Source: Dastarcus helophoroides
Taxonomy: Eukaryota; Arthropoda; Insecta; Coleoptera; Bothrideridae
Length of the DNA stretch: 64,000 nucleotides
Direction of reading: 5' to 3'
Assembly (NCBI GenBank): GCA_028583605.1
Contig: CM053336.1
Location: forward strand, 22,491,004 to 22,555,003
The notes under the pieces were generated by a model. That model had not been told where the DNA came from, did no database searches, and worked only from the letters and a program-made list of their open reading frames with translations. Of this stretch, positions 12,440-23,709 are shown piece by piece (within the stretch, counting starts at the first letter, position 1; every line of letters begins with the position of its first letter). The translations under genes and the position numbers were made by a program.

Positions 12440-14440
12440 CATGTATTTTAAAAATCGAAATTTTGAGAACAATCCAATTTTTCAGAATAGTGAAAATTTT
12501 CAAAAAGAGTCGAATCTTAAAATTTTTCAAATAAAAATCAATTTTACTACATAAGGGTCGAAACTTCGAGAAAAAAATCAAAATTTTTAAAAAAAGTGAA
12601 AATTTTTACAAAAAATTGAAATTTTGAAAAAAGTTTATATTCTGAAACGCCGAAATTTGATGACAAACGATTAAGATTTTTAGAAAAGTGAAAATTCTGA
12701 AAAAGGTTTAAAAAAAGCGAAATTTTGAGGAACCTTTGAAATTTGAAAAAAAAGTCGAATTTTTCAAATAAAAATACCATTTACTACATAAAAGTAGAAA
12801 TTTCGAGAAAAAGTAAAACTTCTTGAAAAATGGTCGAATTTTTGAAAAAAAAATTAAATTCTGGAAAGTCATATTTTAAAAAAAAAAGCCGAAATTTGAT
12901 GACCAACATTTTTTAAAAAAAGTAAACATTCTAAAAAAAGTTCGAAAATTTTAAAAATCGGAATTGTGAGAAAAATCCAATTTTTCAAAAAAGTGAAAAT
13001 TTTCAAAAAAACTTAAATTTTTAAATAAAAACCAATTTGTTACGTAAAAGTCGAAACTTCAAGAAAAAGTCGAAAAAAAAAAGTGAAAATTTTCACACAA
13101 AAATGTAATTTTGAAAAAAATTAAAATTCTGACAAAGTCGAAAAGCTGAAATTTGATGGCAGAAGGTTAGTGAAATAAAAATACCATTTACTACATAAAG
13201 GTCAAAATTTTGAAAAAAATCAAAAATTTTTGAAAAATAGTCGAGATTTTCAGAAAAAATTAAAATTTTGAAGAAAGTTAAAATTCTGAAAAAAAGCATG
13301 TCTTATAAAAAGCCGAAATTTGATGACAAAAGGTTAACATTTTCAAAAAAAGTAAACGTTCCAAAAGAAAGTTCAAAAATTTTAAAAATCGAACTTTGAG
13401 AAAAATCCTATTTATGGTAAAAATTTTCAAAAAAAGTCGAATTTTTTAAGTTTTTAAATAAAAAACCCATTTGCTATAAAAAAATCTAAACTTTTTAAAA
13501 ATGTCGAAATTTTCAAAAAATTTTCAAAAAACAGAAATAATAAAAAATTTGAACAAAAATGGAAATTAAAAAGAGCGGTTTTCAATAAAGTTATATTTCA
13601 ACAGAATCAGGCTTAAAAAACAAAATTTAAAGAAAAAGGTCAACATTTTGGGAATTTAAAATTCTGTATCAAAATTTTTAAAAAATTGGAAAATAAATCA
13701 AAATCTTAGAGTCAAAATTGTGAAAGAGTTGAAATTTACAAATTAAGTTAAAATTTGGAATAAAAAGTGGACATTAAAAAAAATGAAAAATTGGAAATTC
13801 GAGTTTTTCAATAAAAATCGAAGTTAAAAAAAACGTCACTTTCAGAAAGTCGAAATGACTAAAAGCTGAAACTTTGAAAAAAAAGTCGAATTTAGAATGA
13901 AAACGTTTTATAACAATCGAATTTAAAAACATTAGCAAAAAAGTTGAAATTTCGAGTCAAAATTGTGAAAAAACATTGCAATAATTTTCAATAACAAGAT
14001 GGGAATTATGAAAAAAGGTCAATATTTTCAAAAATATAGTCAAAAATGTGATAAAAAGTGAAAATTTTCAACAAAAAAACTCCGACATAAAGTCGAAATA
14101 TTAAAAATTTAAACTATTGAAAAAGAAAATTTTCAAAAAAGAAATTTTTTAACAAAAACAGGAATTATAAAAAGTTTTGAAAAAAGAAAATCAAAATATA
14201 CCCAAAAATCATTATTTTAAAGCTGGAATTTTCAAAAAAAGTAAAAACTTCGAAAATAGTGGAAAGTTTACAAATTAAGTTTAAATTTCGAAAAAAGTTG
14301 AAATTTTGGGAGTCGAATGAGAAAATGTCGACATTCTGAAAAAAGCTGATACTTTAAAATGTCGAAATGTTCAAAATACATAATTCTACATTCTCAGTAA
14401 AAAACGAATTCCTCAAAAAAATTCGGAATTTCCAAAAAGG
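12440..14440. repeat. TTTCGAC satellite array, block 2, A-rich on + strand
   Basis: About 2 kb with the same polarity as the interior of the hAT-like element just upstream. Within 12440-13480 a longer repeat is visible. The phrase GCCGAAATTTGATGAC and close variants fall at about 12650, 12887, 13147 and 13312. The ACTACATAA phrase falls at about 12546, 12783, 13040 and 13190. Spacings are roughly 150-260 bp, so this higher-order repeat differs from the one at 6180-6890. Confidence 0.75.
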
Positions 14441-14597
14441 TGACCTAAGAATTCTTTCTCTTCTTTGACGCGGACGAAAGCGCGGATATCATCTAGTTTA
14501 ATATATGGCAGTTTTCGAGAGTTTGCGGTTGGTCCATCATTATTGAGAATATGTTGCTATAGCTTCCGAAAGTTGACAACATAATTTCTTCTTTCAG

Positions 14598-15107
14598 TTA
14601 ACCGTCGAAGAATATGTCCAGGCCATGGAATTACTCGTAAACGATTACCGATTTACCATGTACAACGTCTGCTACAAAAGAGTACTCCTGTTGTGGATAG
14701 GCATCGCATTCTTCGTTCTCTTCGGTTTACTTTTCTCCGGCTTTACAGGTTTAACCCTTTTCGCTTTAGGAATCGGTTGGTTGGTACTTAACGCCGGCGC
14801 TATATTCCTTTCCATGTGGCTAAAATTCAAATTGTCCAGAAACTTGGAGAAGTGCCTGGCGCACGTCAACAAGCAGCTGTTGAGGCACAAAATTATCATA
14901 GCTCTAGATGACAGGGGTAAAATCTCGTGCCATAAAGTGACCCTTTGCTTCATTTACATGGATTCCGCGCCTTGCATCGCTCATCTGCAAAGTACGATAG
15001 AGCAACAGGAGAGGGATCCCTCTAGCGGATGGGAGCAAAGGATGGATATAACTTCCAATGATGTAATAATACAGGGTAGTCGGACGACGAGAATGTCTAG
15101 AAAACAG
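14598..15107 (+). CDS. TMEM268-like protein, two-helix exon
   Basis: The acceptor TTTCTTTCAG ends at 14597 and the donor GTAAGG starts at 15108. The exon is 510 bp, 170 codons, phase 0 at both ends. It opens with LTVEEYVQAMELLVNDYRF, then two hydrophobic helices: VLLLWIGIAFFVLFGLLF (about exon residues 28-46) and a second at about 52-72 rich in L, G and A. A basic cytosolic-type segment (LKFKLSRNLEKCLAHVNKQL) follows, and a mixed region ends in MSRKQ. Length and helix spacing fit TMEM268/DUF4481 proteins. Base composition is clearly richer in GC than the intron around it. The - strand frames here are antisense shadows. Confidence 0.9.
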
Positions 15108-15830
15108 GTAAGGGTAAAAATATTTCATTGGTAAAATGCTGCAGATAGCACAAGTAGCGCTCTTTCGGAGGTTAATTAGAAACCTTTTGGCACGTTTTGA
15201 TTTTTTCTTGTACAATCAATTTAACTGCTTAAGAGTTTTTAGCAAAGTAAGCAATTAAGTATCGTTGTTGGGTGCTATTAATTGTTAATTGTAGTTGTAA
15301 TAGGTTTAAACAGTTATTAGGTTCTGAGTTTGGGAACCAAATAGCAGTTTCGATGTTACTAGATAACTTTTGTATCTCTTTCTTGAGTATCGTCATGCTC
15401 AATTAACAAATGACACGCTTAGTGGGTTTGCCGTATTCCTATGTGGTGAAAAGTGTTTATTTATTTTTTATCTACCACGTCTTCCTTGGTTTAGCTTATG
15501 CTGGCAAAAAGTGTGTTGATTCTGATGGTTCTTATTTTGCTTTTTAAAATTAAGTTTAAGAGCGAGTTAAAGGATTTCAAAATCCTTTCATATTTTTTCA
15601 TTACTATTGACATTTGACGAACGAGAGTAAACCTCTTACAGTGAAATCTTTCATAGCAGTCACATCTAATGAACACCATCCTTAGTAGGCGGACAATTTT
15701 TCATAGTCCGGAATCGTATAGTAGACCGGACTTTCTGTTGGGCGGACGCGGACACTTGTTTCTATACAAAAGATTCCACAATTTTTCCTTAATTGGACGC
15801 CACAAAATTATACCCAACGTTGCATTGAAG
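15108..15830. other. intron sequence, no gene seen
   Basis: AT-rich, non-array sequence after the donor. A GC-richer patch at about 15690-15760 has repeated GGCGGAC and CCGGA words. It looks like part of an old transposon end, but no partner was found. Confidence 0.4.
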
Positions 15831-16030
15831 GAAGATTTCACTCAAACGTATCAAAATTTCGACTATTTTCTCGAAGTTTCTAATTTGACATTTTTATTTT
15901 TTAATTCGAATTTTAACTCGAAAGAGGAATCTTACAATTTTTAAAAATTCTAAATTTCTGATCAAAATGAAAACTACGAAAAAAAACTAATATTGTGATA
16001 ACAAAGGCTTCCACGGCCAGAGTCAGTACT

Positions 16031-16117
16031 AGATATACTTCTTCGGGGATTGGACCGTGTCAAAGAACTACTAAAAGTGTTCGACGTTTCGCCCTCCATC
16101 GTAGAGGGCTTGTTCAG
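16031..16117 (-). ncRNA. hammerhead-ribozyme-like core, left copy
   Basis: Read on the - strand it gives CTGAACAAG, a strong hairpin (GCCCTC, loop, GAGGGC), then CGAAAC and GTC. This follows the order CUGANGA - stem II - GAAA - NUH of hammerheads, but the first box is imperfect (CTGAACA). Hammerhead motifs are known in the repeats of Penelope-like elements. Activity is not shown. Confidence 0.4.
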
Positions 16118-16380
16118 GCACAACGAAATAAAATACAAGGAAATAAACAAAAATGAAAAATGGAAAAAGGGGCCAATTTCAAAACATCAGAGCACGGTAA
16201 CTCAGTATGTCCACCATACCAGAGGCGAAACTGTTCTGAATTGAAAATTTGGTACCTACAAAGGATAAGAAGATTTAAACAGAAGAGGACAGTAACTCAG
16301 TATGTTCACCATACCAGTGGCGAAACTCTTCTGAGAGGAAAGAAAGAAAGGGGAACTTTATATACCATTCGTCTGCGCGA

Positions 16381-16569
16381 TCACTCCCGAAGATTTCCGA
16401 TGGTTGGTTTCCAGATGGAGGAAAACATGTAACCGTCGTCTCTGTTGAGGTTATTGGGGAACTTTTGGATTTCAATGGCCTCGGGTATCTTCCTATTAGA
16501 GTAATTGGGAATATTGGATATAATTGGAATATTATGTCCGGTCTCATGTTGATGTTCCGCAATGGCTGA
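16381..16569 (-). pseudogene. Penelope-like element protein, C-terminal fragment
   Basis: The - strand frame reads SAIAEHQHETGHNIP, then EAIEIQKFPNNLNRDDGY, then WKPTIGNLRE and a stop (16381-16383). The pattern AIAEH-x-x-ETGH ... EAIEIQK-x-PNN-x-NR is characteristic of the GIY-YIG-containing C-terminal region of Penelope-like retroelement proteins in arthropods. The reverse transcriptase and the start are missing, so the copy is heavily 5-prime truncated and non-coding now. Confidence 0.65.
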
Positions 16570-16758
16570 CTGTGAAAATAAACCAGGCTTAAGACATCTT
16601 TGGTGCTCGGATATTGTACCAAATTTTCAATTCAGAAGAGTTCCGTCTCTCGTATGGTGGACATACTGAGTTACTTACCATGCTCAGATGTTTTGAAATT
16701 GGCCCCTTTTTTCCATTTTTCATTTTTGTATATTTCCTTGTATTTTATTTCTTTGTTC

Positions 16759-16848
16759 CTGAAGAAACCCCCTACGATGGTGGGGAAATGTCGAACACTT
16801 TTAATAGTTTTTTGACACGGTCCAATGCCGGAAGAAGTATATCCTGTA
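16759..16848 (+). ncRNA. hammerhead-ribozyme-like core, right copy
   Basis: On the + strand: CTGAAGA (exact CUGANGA box), a C-rich/G-rich hairpin around CTACGATGG, then GAAA and TGTC. The rest of the terminal repeat follows and ends in ATATCCTGTA at the target duplication. Same order as the left copy but opposite strand. Confidence 0.45.
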
Positions 16849-16860
16849 AAAACTAATATT

Positions 16861-17753
16861 ATTTAAAAATCAACAGAATTTCCACTTTCATCACGAAATT
16901 TTGATTTTTTTATAAAAATTTTAAGATTGAATATTAAAATGTTGTAAAAATTCCACATTTAAACGAAGTTTTTAGGCTCAGAAATATTTCCACTTTCGAG
17001 GTTTTCTCAACTTTTGGTATAAAACTCGAATTTCTTTTTTGTAAATTTAAAGTTTCTCTCGAAGTTTGAATTTTTGTTTTAAATTTGAAGTTTGGAAAAT
17101 GCTTTAAATAAAATTGAAATTTCCAGGGAATATATTTATATATTCACTATAGATGTACATTTCAACTTTAAACGTAAAATATCTAAAATTTTTTTTGAAA
17201 ACTCCAATAATCGTCCCTCAGCCTTTTTCCTGGATTTAAACTTTAATCGCACATTTTCGACCTCAAAACCACATTTAAGAAGACAATTAGAAATTTCAAG
17301 ATTAAAACTTGAAATATAGAAAAAATTTGAAGATATATGAAAAAACAATAGAAATTTTGTAATTTTGAATGTTTTAAAATATTTTGATTTGAAAATTCGA
17401 AGTTTTGAGGGGGAACAATTGAAAATTCCAAACTAAACCTGCAAGCCTTTTTCCAACTTTTTTTAATACATATTTTTTCACAATTTTTACTCTTTTCTCG
17501 AAATTTTGATTTTAAAGTGTACACTTTACTTCTTAACGTTAAAGTTCAAAATGTTGGGTATTAATTTGAAATTTCGTTTTTTGCCGAAGTTTCGCGTTCT
17601 CTTCGAACCGCTAACTTTGTAATTTCGAAATTTAAACTGTAAATCCGATGTTTCGAGTTGATGTCGAAATTTCGAATTTGATATTAACATTTAAAATTGT
17701 TTCTTGGACTTTCGACTTTAGTCCCAAAATAACAAGTTTATTTTCAAAAATTT
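16861..17753. repeat. mixed TTTCGAC-like array and AT-rich intron
   Basis: Degenerate AAATTTCGA/TCGAAATTT words with changing polarity, looser than the main arrays. No coding exon seen. Confidence 0.6.
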
Positions 17754-17966
17754 AAATACAAAACTTGTCCCTTGAAACCAAGAAAGGTTAAGAAACACAA
17801 CAAAGGTTGCTCTAACGCGTTTTGACAGCCAAGCTATCATCTTCAGAGAGTTTAGTATCAGTATTCAGTATCTCTCTGAAGACGATCTTGGTTGTCGAAA
17901 CGCGTTAGAGCAACCTTTGTTGTGTTTTTTAACATTTCTTAGTTTCAGGAGATAAGTTTCGTATTT
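17754..17966. repeat. fold-back pair of a second Penelope-like terminal repeat
   Basis: Left arm 17754-17850 and right arm 17871-17966 are inverted copies around a 20-base loop. Shared words are AACGCGTTAGAGCAACCTTT, GTTGTGTTT and TTTCTTGGTTTCA. The right arm contains CTGAAGA (17876-17882), then a short imperfect hairpin and GTCGAAACGCG, again the hammerhead-like order. The two arms differ at scattered positions, so they are an aged pair. Confidence 0.65.
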
Positions 17967-18367
17967 CTTTTGAAGATAACCAACAACTAGTGTCCGTTTC
18001 ACCAGAAAAAAAGACATTATTTCCGGCATTCATTTTTTGGCAAAAAAAATAATAAAAATTGCCATTTTAAATTTGAAAGTCTAAAAAAAGTTGAAATTTT
18101 TGAAAATTATTTGAAAAAGTTTTAAAAATATCTCGAAAGTTTTTTTTTTTGACTTTTTCTTAAAATTTTGGGTTTATGATTGAATATTCGGCTTTTATCT
18201 CGAAATTTTAACTTTAGTTTCGATTTCAAGCGTTTAAGAACAACCAACATCCTTTTTAATACTCCAAAACTTTCCTCCAACATTTTTATATAATTTAGAC
18301 TTAAATCCCAAATTTTCGATTTTTGAGTCGCAACATTAAGATAATAAATAGTATAAATATTTATCGT
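17967..18367. other. AT-rich intron with weak array character
   Basis: Scattered AAATTTTGA words between two copies of the same terminal repeat. No exon seen. Confidence 0.4.
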
Positions 18368-18485
18368 ATCAGTATCAGTATTCGGTATCTCTCTGAAGAT
18401 GATAGCTTGGCTGTCGAAACGCGTTAGAGCAACCTTTGTTGTGTTTTTTAACATTTCTTGGTTTCAGGCGACAAGTTTTGTATTT
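18368..18485 (+). repeat. third copy of the CTGAAGATGATAGCTT terminal repeat, single
   Basis: Reads CTGAAGATGATAGCTTGG, CTGTCGAAACGCGTTAGAGC, then TTTCTTGGTTTCAGGCGACA. It matches both arms of 17754-17966 over about 110 bases. GATAGC and GCTGTC pair as a 6-bp stem around TTG between CTGAAGA and GAAAC, a compact hammerhead-like layout. The shared upstream phrase ATCAGTATTC suggests a common source copy. Confidence 0.65.
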
Positions 18486-18539
18486 CAAATTTTGAAGATA
18501 ATCAAGGACCAGTCCGTTCCACAAAAAAAACTTTGACAT

Positions 18540-20390
18540 TTTTTTTAAATACCTGACTTTGATTTTTATTGAAAATTTTAACTTTTTTTGAACACTAATT
18601 ATATTTTTTTTCAAAATTACCACTTTCCCAAATTTTAACTTTTTAAAAAAATTCCAGCTTGTTCATAACTTAGCCTTTTTTCTAAATTTTTACCTAGTTG
18701 CTTTTCTTTTTCAACTTTTTCTTTTTCTTGAAATTTTGACTTTTCCTGAAATTCTGGCTTGTATTTTTTTGACAAATTGTAGAGTTTTTAGTTGTGATTC
18801 TTTTAGTAAATTTTGAATTTTTTGAAAATTTTGAGTTAAACTTTTGATTTTTTTTTAGAAAATATCAACTTTTTGCTACAATTTTGACTTTCTCCAATAT
18901 TTAAGTTTTTGTTACAAATTGTGACTTTCTTGGAGTTTCGATTTTCATGTAAATTTAATGTTTATTTGAAAAATTAGACTTTTTTGAAAAGCTGGATTTT
19001 CCTTTCGACTTTTTTGGAATTTTCGAGTTTTTTTTTCAGGATACCCACTTTTCCTTTTAAAAATTTTAATTTTTTTAATTTCAAATTTTTTTAAATTTTG
19101 ACTTCGGAAAATGTAAAGGTTTTTGAATGGTTGACTTTATTTCAAATGTCTGATCTTATTTTAAAATTTTAACTTTTGAGAATGTCGAGTTTTTCGAAAT
19201 TTTGACATTTCAAATTGAAAACGTTTATTTTTTACAAAATTTTACTTACATTCGTATACAAGAAAAAAATCTCCACTGTAAATTTTAAATTTCAACAAAA
19301 AAAAAATCGGAAATTTGAGATTTAATCCATAAAATTTAATTTCGCAAAAGGAAATTGGTTAAAATTTAAAACAATCACGTTTGCAAATTTCGTAAAAATA
19401 GATCACATTTCGAAACTAATGCTGAAATTTTTAGTTAAAAAGGACCAGTAACTCATAATTTCAGTCTTATTATTACAAAAAATCTCCAGAAGAATGTCGA
19501 ATTTTTTTTTATTTTTATTTAATTTCGACTTTCTTCAAAAGTTTGCCATTCATCTTGACATGTTTTCAAAATTTTCACTTTTTTAAAACTCCTGCATATC
19601 TTTCAGAATTTCGATTTTATTGTTGAAATTCTCTAAATTTATGTTTTTTTGAAAAATGTTGGCTTCTTGAAAAAATTAACTTTTTTAAAACTTCTTTAAC
19701 ATTGCGGCTTTTTATTAAAGTTCGCTTTTTATTGAAATCTAAACCTTTTAAAAAATATTTTTTTTTGACATTTTTGACTATTTTGAAACTTTTGACTTTT
19801 TTTCAAAATTTCTTCAATTGAAAGTTGCAACTTTTCTGCATTTCACTGTAAACATTAAAACTTTTTCAAAATTTCGGTTTTTTGAACTTGTTTTGTTTTT
19901 GAAAATGTCGAGATTTTTTGTAAGATCGGTTTTTTCATTTTTGATTTTTTGTAAAATTTAGATTTCTTTGCAAAATTTGAAATTTTTAAAATTTTTGAAA
20001 TCTTTGACCTTTCGAAAGTGTCGACTTTTTCGAAAATTTAAATTTTTTTGGAAATTTCGAATATTTTCGAAAATTTCAACCTTTTTCAAAATTTACATTT
20101 CTTTCGAAAGTTTCTGTTTTTTTAGTTTTCACTATTTTCATGATTTCGATTTCTTTTTTGCTTGAAAATTGTCGAATTTTTTTACAAATTTCACTTTTTT
20201 CTCACAATTTTACTTTTTAAACCTTTTTTTCTTTTTTTTAACTTAAACTTTTTTCAAATTTTCAATTTTTTTAAATAAAGATTTTTCTGAAAATTTCGAG
20301 ATTTTTTTCTGTACATTTTAATTTTTTTGAAAATCTTGCCTATTTATGATTTTGTCTTTTTTAAATTTAATTTCATTTTTGAAAATTTTA
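18540..20390 (+). repeat. TTTCGAC satellite array, block 3, T-rich on + strand
   Basis: Almost uninterrupted variants of TTTTTGAAAATTTCGACTTT in one polarity over about 1.85 kb. Frames inside are F/L/K-rich and meaningless. A GC-richer scrap at 20398-20480 (CCGGGATACCAGGATCC) follows, probably the end of another element. Confidence 0.8.
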
Positions 20391-20695
20391 CTTTAGGGAA
20401 TGCAATACCGGGATACCAGGATCCTGAAATACGGGGGTTCGGCCTGATTTTTGCTAGACTAGTCCCGCATGATTTACATGCAGTAATGTCACTTATTTCT
20501 TGTTTTTTTTTAATTCGACATTAAAGTTAAAGACAACAGTTCTTTTTAAAATATCATTCCAACGTTTTCTGCTTTTTTGCAAGGCTTTATTTTGGTTTTT
20601 TAATTTTGATTTTTTAAAAACTTCGGGTTTAAAATCTAAAAAAATCTCCTCTAGAAAATTTAGGTTTTCCCTAAAATGAGCAAAAACTTGAATAA

Positions 20696-20734
20696 CTTGA
20701 ATAAATAAATGAAGCTGTCATTTATTTATTCAAG
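20696..20734. repeat. perfect 17-bp inverted repeat, 5-base loop
   Basis: CTTGAATAAATAAATGA (20696-20712) is followed by AGCTG and the exact reverse complement (20718-20734). A stable hairpin of unknown role in the intron. Confidence 0.85.
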
Positions 20735-22025
20735 TTTTCCTTAGAATTTTTTACAGTTTTTTACTATTTTTACTAAGATTCTCGTAATTTCGGAAAAAAC
20801 GTAGACATTTGGAGTTTCAAGAAATTAAAAAAAATTAATATTACTAAAGAAAATTCAAATTTGGAACCAAATTAAAGACAACCGACTTTTATGGGTCGAT
20901 TGAACCAAGTGCGTATCCCAAGCGTTAAAATTTTGGGAACCAAAATATGTCTTCAATTTTTTTGAAGTCTAGTACGTAAAGCAGAAATTTTTTTAAAATA
21001 AAGCATGAGTTTCCTGAAAATTAATCTTTTTCTCAAAATTTGGAGTTTATATTTTCAATGTCTACTTTTCTTTCCAAAAATTTCGACTTCAAATTTGGAC
21101 TATTTCTATAAATTTCAACTATTTTCTACGTATATTTTCTAGATTTTTTTGAAGTTCAACTTTTTCTCATAATTCGGAGCTTATTTTTAATTTTCTCTTT
21201 TATTTATAATTGAAGAATTTCGTTTTATATAATTCTGTCTTTTTTTTTTAACTTTAACATAACTAAAAAACCATGACAGGGCCTTTTATTTAGGAGGGCC
21301 TCTGGGTACTGCTCACTACTGCCTCCGACAGCTTCACCATTGATTAAAAACACTGTAAATATTTCTCTAGCTTATTTGTTGCTGAAGTCGCTTTAAGAAA
21401 GTTAGCCATAGACAAACTGTTTGCTTTTCTTTCTAATAGTAGATCTACTTTGTGCAACTTATAATACTGTTATGTTTAATGAAAATATAAAGTTAGTTTT
21501 GTAAATGGGTGTGGTTTCGCCTTGGGTTTGCATCCTTTAACTGTTGCATGTTAAAATAAAAACATTCATTTTTAACCACATCTGCACACTTGTGGTTAAA
21601 ATTTAGAATTTATTGTAAAAATGAACCGAAGCTTTATGTGTGAATTTTCAGCTGTTTTGGTAGCATAAAAGATCGTAATTTAAATATTTACATGATTTAA
21701 CTAACTCAAACTTGCTTCTAATATACTTTAAACGCTCAAAACTCCATTTTTATGACGCTATTCTACCTGCTTTTTCTCGTGATTTCCCAGATATTGTAGG
21801 CTTTTGGAATTATAGTCTGATCTGCTGCAATATTTAAAAAAAAGTATACTCATAAACTCTAAATCAATTCTGCAACTGCTTCAAAAACCATGATTGTAAA
21901 ATACTCGCTCTACAAGTTTCCTTTACGCCTCAGAAATACTGAGCCTATGAAGCTTACCAAGAAAACCACACCCATTGCAACAACTAACGACGAGCATTCG
22001 CACTCTTAAACTGTTTTTCGCGCAG
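20735..22025. other. end of intron before the first terminal exon
   Basis: Array-like words to about 21250, then single-copy-looking AT-rich DNA up to the acceptor CGCAG at 22021-22025. The patch at 21277-21345 (CAGGGCCTTTTATTTAGGAG) looks like an old transposon end without a partner. Confidence 0.4.
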
Positions 22026-22268
22026 GGAATATCGGAGTTGTTATTTTTGCGCTACTTGCAAAGGTGGGGCAAGGACTTCCTCAGAAGAAGATTGGACTGG
22101 ATGCTGGACGAAATTCTGGGCAATCCTGCAAATCCAAGGCACATAACTTCCGCCCTTTGCCCGTGCCAATACATCGAGGAGATTCTAACAGATAAACAAC
22201 CGAGATCGGACTCCAGAGACTGCTGCCCGCTCTGGTCGAGATTTCTCTCCAGGCGGGGCATCTATTAA
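22026..22268 (+). CDS. TMEM268-like protein, alternative last exon A
   Basis: Starts after CGCAG in phase 0, so MSRKQ joins to GISELLFLRYLQRWGKDF. It runs 80 codons to TAA at 22266-22268. Conserved marks are LRYLQRWGKDFLRRRL, the Cys box CPCQYIEE, and a second CC pair near the end (RDCCPLWSRF). It aligns along its length with exon 23710-23937 (LRY..RWG.D..R..L ... CPCQ.IEE). Since each exon has its own stop, they must be alternative last exons, or one is dead. A possible polyadenylation signal, AATAAA, lies at 22490-22495. This copy ends in a basic SRRGIY tail and has no frame damage. Confidence 0.75.
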   Translation, partial: GISELLFLRYLQRWGKDFLRRRLDWMLDEILGNPANPRHITSALCPCQYIEEILTDKQPRSDSRDCCPLWSRFLSRRGIY

Positions 22269-23709
22269 GTAAATATCGTTTTCAGTTTTAAATTTTCTGT
22301 TGGCGTAAAGGAAGCTTTAAATATTGTCAATGTGGTTATATTTACGTTTGGGTTTTCAGACTCGTATTGGTCCTATTTTTACTTCGAATTTTCGGGTTTT
22401 TTCCTCAAAATTTCAAGTTTAAAATTTAATGGAGGCATCCACAGATGGAAGTATGAGTATTTTCTTGGTTTCTTAATTGAAACTGAGTAAATAAATTGAG
22501 TTAGTTTTCTGATATTTCGCTCCGTGCTTAGAAATTTTTTAGGGCTGACACCTAACTTATTAGTGTCAGCATTAAAGACTTATGTCCTAGTAACGACCTA
22601 GTAATAACGTTCGCAAACTTAACGCGGATTTAAGCAAAGGCAAAGAAGTTAAGTTTTACTTTTTTATTGCACCATTTTTATTAATTCGCTTTCTTGTCTG
22701 TGGTTGTTCCTTTTTTAATTTATTTGTTATTCCATTTTAAAGTTGCAAATTTAGTATGTATCTTTTTCTAATAATTTTGCGTCTATGTGTGTTTTTTCCG
22801 AAGTTTCTTATTTAACCTCGAAACGTCGAATTTTTTCTCGAGAATCCGTAAGTCTTTAATACAAATTATTAAGTTTCTTCCGAAACATCGATTTATTTCT
22901 CGGAAATCAGACTTTCAATTGTTACATGTTTTCCTAAAGTTTCGACTTTGGAACTAGAAACTTTAATTTATTCGACAGATTTTCATATTTTCCCACAGAT
23001 TAGTCATCTGGCTATTTTGATTTTTTATTTCTTTGAAATCTTAAATTAATAAAATGCGAAGTTTTTTTTACAAATTCTCAGGTTTTCGTAATCGACTGTT
23101 TCTAATAATTTCAAGTTATGTTTTCAATTCCGTTTTTTCTCATGTCCTAGTACAAACTCACTGTAATTTACTTCCAAATTTCAATCATAATTTTTAAATT
23201 TTTTCACTAAGTTTCATATTTTCAATAACTAGTTGCTTGTTTTTTATTATAAACTATTACCTTTCGACTTCTTTTCTGAAAATTTCAGCCGGTTTTGGGC
23301 TTATTTAACTTTTTTTGAAATTTGTAATTTGATCTTAAAATATATGGTGAAATTTTGTATATTTTTTGCAAAAACTGCATATTTCAGGTTTTTTAACATC
23401 CACAATTTTTCGTTGTTTTTTACATACTATAACGCTTAACCCTATGACAGGGTTGCCAATACTAAGTAAGTCCAGTGTTAAGTTGGTGGGGTTCTATGGT
23501 TAGTTTTAACAAAGTACATAAACATTTCCCATACATTGTTGCTTATCAGCAGAATCAGGAATTTGTCTAAAAGTGGTAACAGTTGTTGAGCAAAATGCAA
23601 CAAGATGAAAAATTAAATGTCATTCTTTCTAGAAAAAAAAAATTTTATTTCACATTAAAAAAATTGACACTAGTTTATTGTCAATATATTGTAAACTGTT
23701 TCTTTTTAG
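22269..23709. other. spacer between the two terminal exons
   Basis: Would hold the 3-prime UTR of the exon A form and the last part of the intron of the exon B form. AT-rich with weak array words at about 22780-23430. The candidate AATAAA at 22490 is the only clear signal. Confidence 0.4.

Larger units (their letters stand above)
15995..16848. mobile_element. Penelope-like element relic with inverted terminal repeats
   Basis: An 854-bp insertion flanked by the perfect 12-bp direct repeat AAAACTAATATT (15983-15994 and 16849-16860). It starts with an asymmetric leader containing GGCTTCCACGGCCAGAGTCA. Arms of about 230 bp (near 16025-16255 and 16616-16848) then pair as an inverted repeat. Each arm carries a hammerhead-like core. 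The middle holds a - strand coding fragment typical of the C-terminal region of Penelope-like retroelements. The insertion interrupts array DNA in the intron of the TMEM268-like gene. Confidence 0.7.

Noticed and set aside
12095..12472. Overlapping frames on both strands, up to 125 codons
   Set aside because: They lie across element ends and a dispersed repeat; no recognisable protein and no conserved frame.
14672..15215. Two - strand frames (93 and 103 codons) opposite the two-helix exon
   Set aside because: Antisense shadows of a real exon that has matching splice sites and family motifs.
16050..16432. + strand frames in the Penelope-like relic
   Set aside because: The recognisable protein is on the - strand; these frames lie in terminal repeats and antisense sequence.
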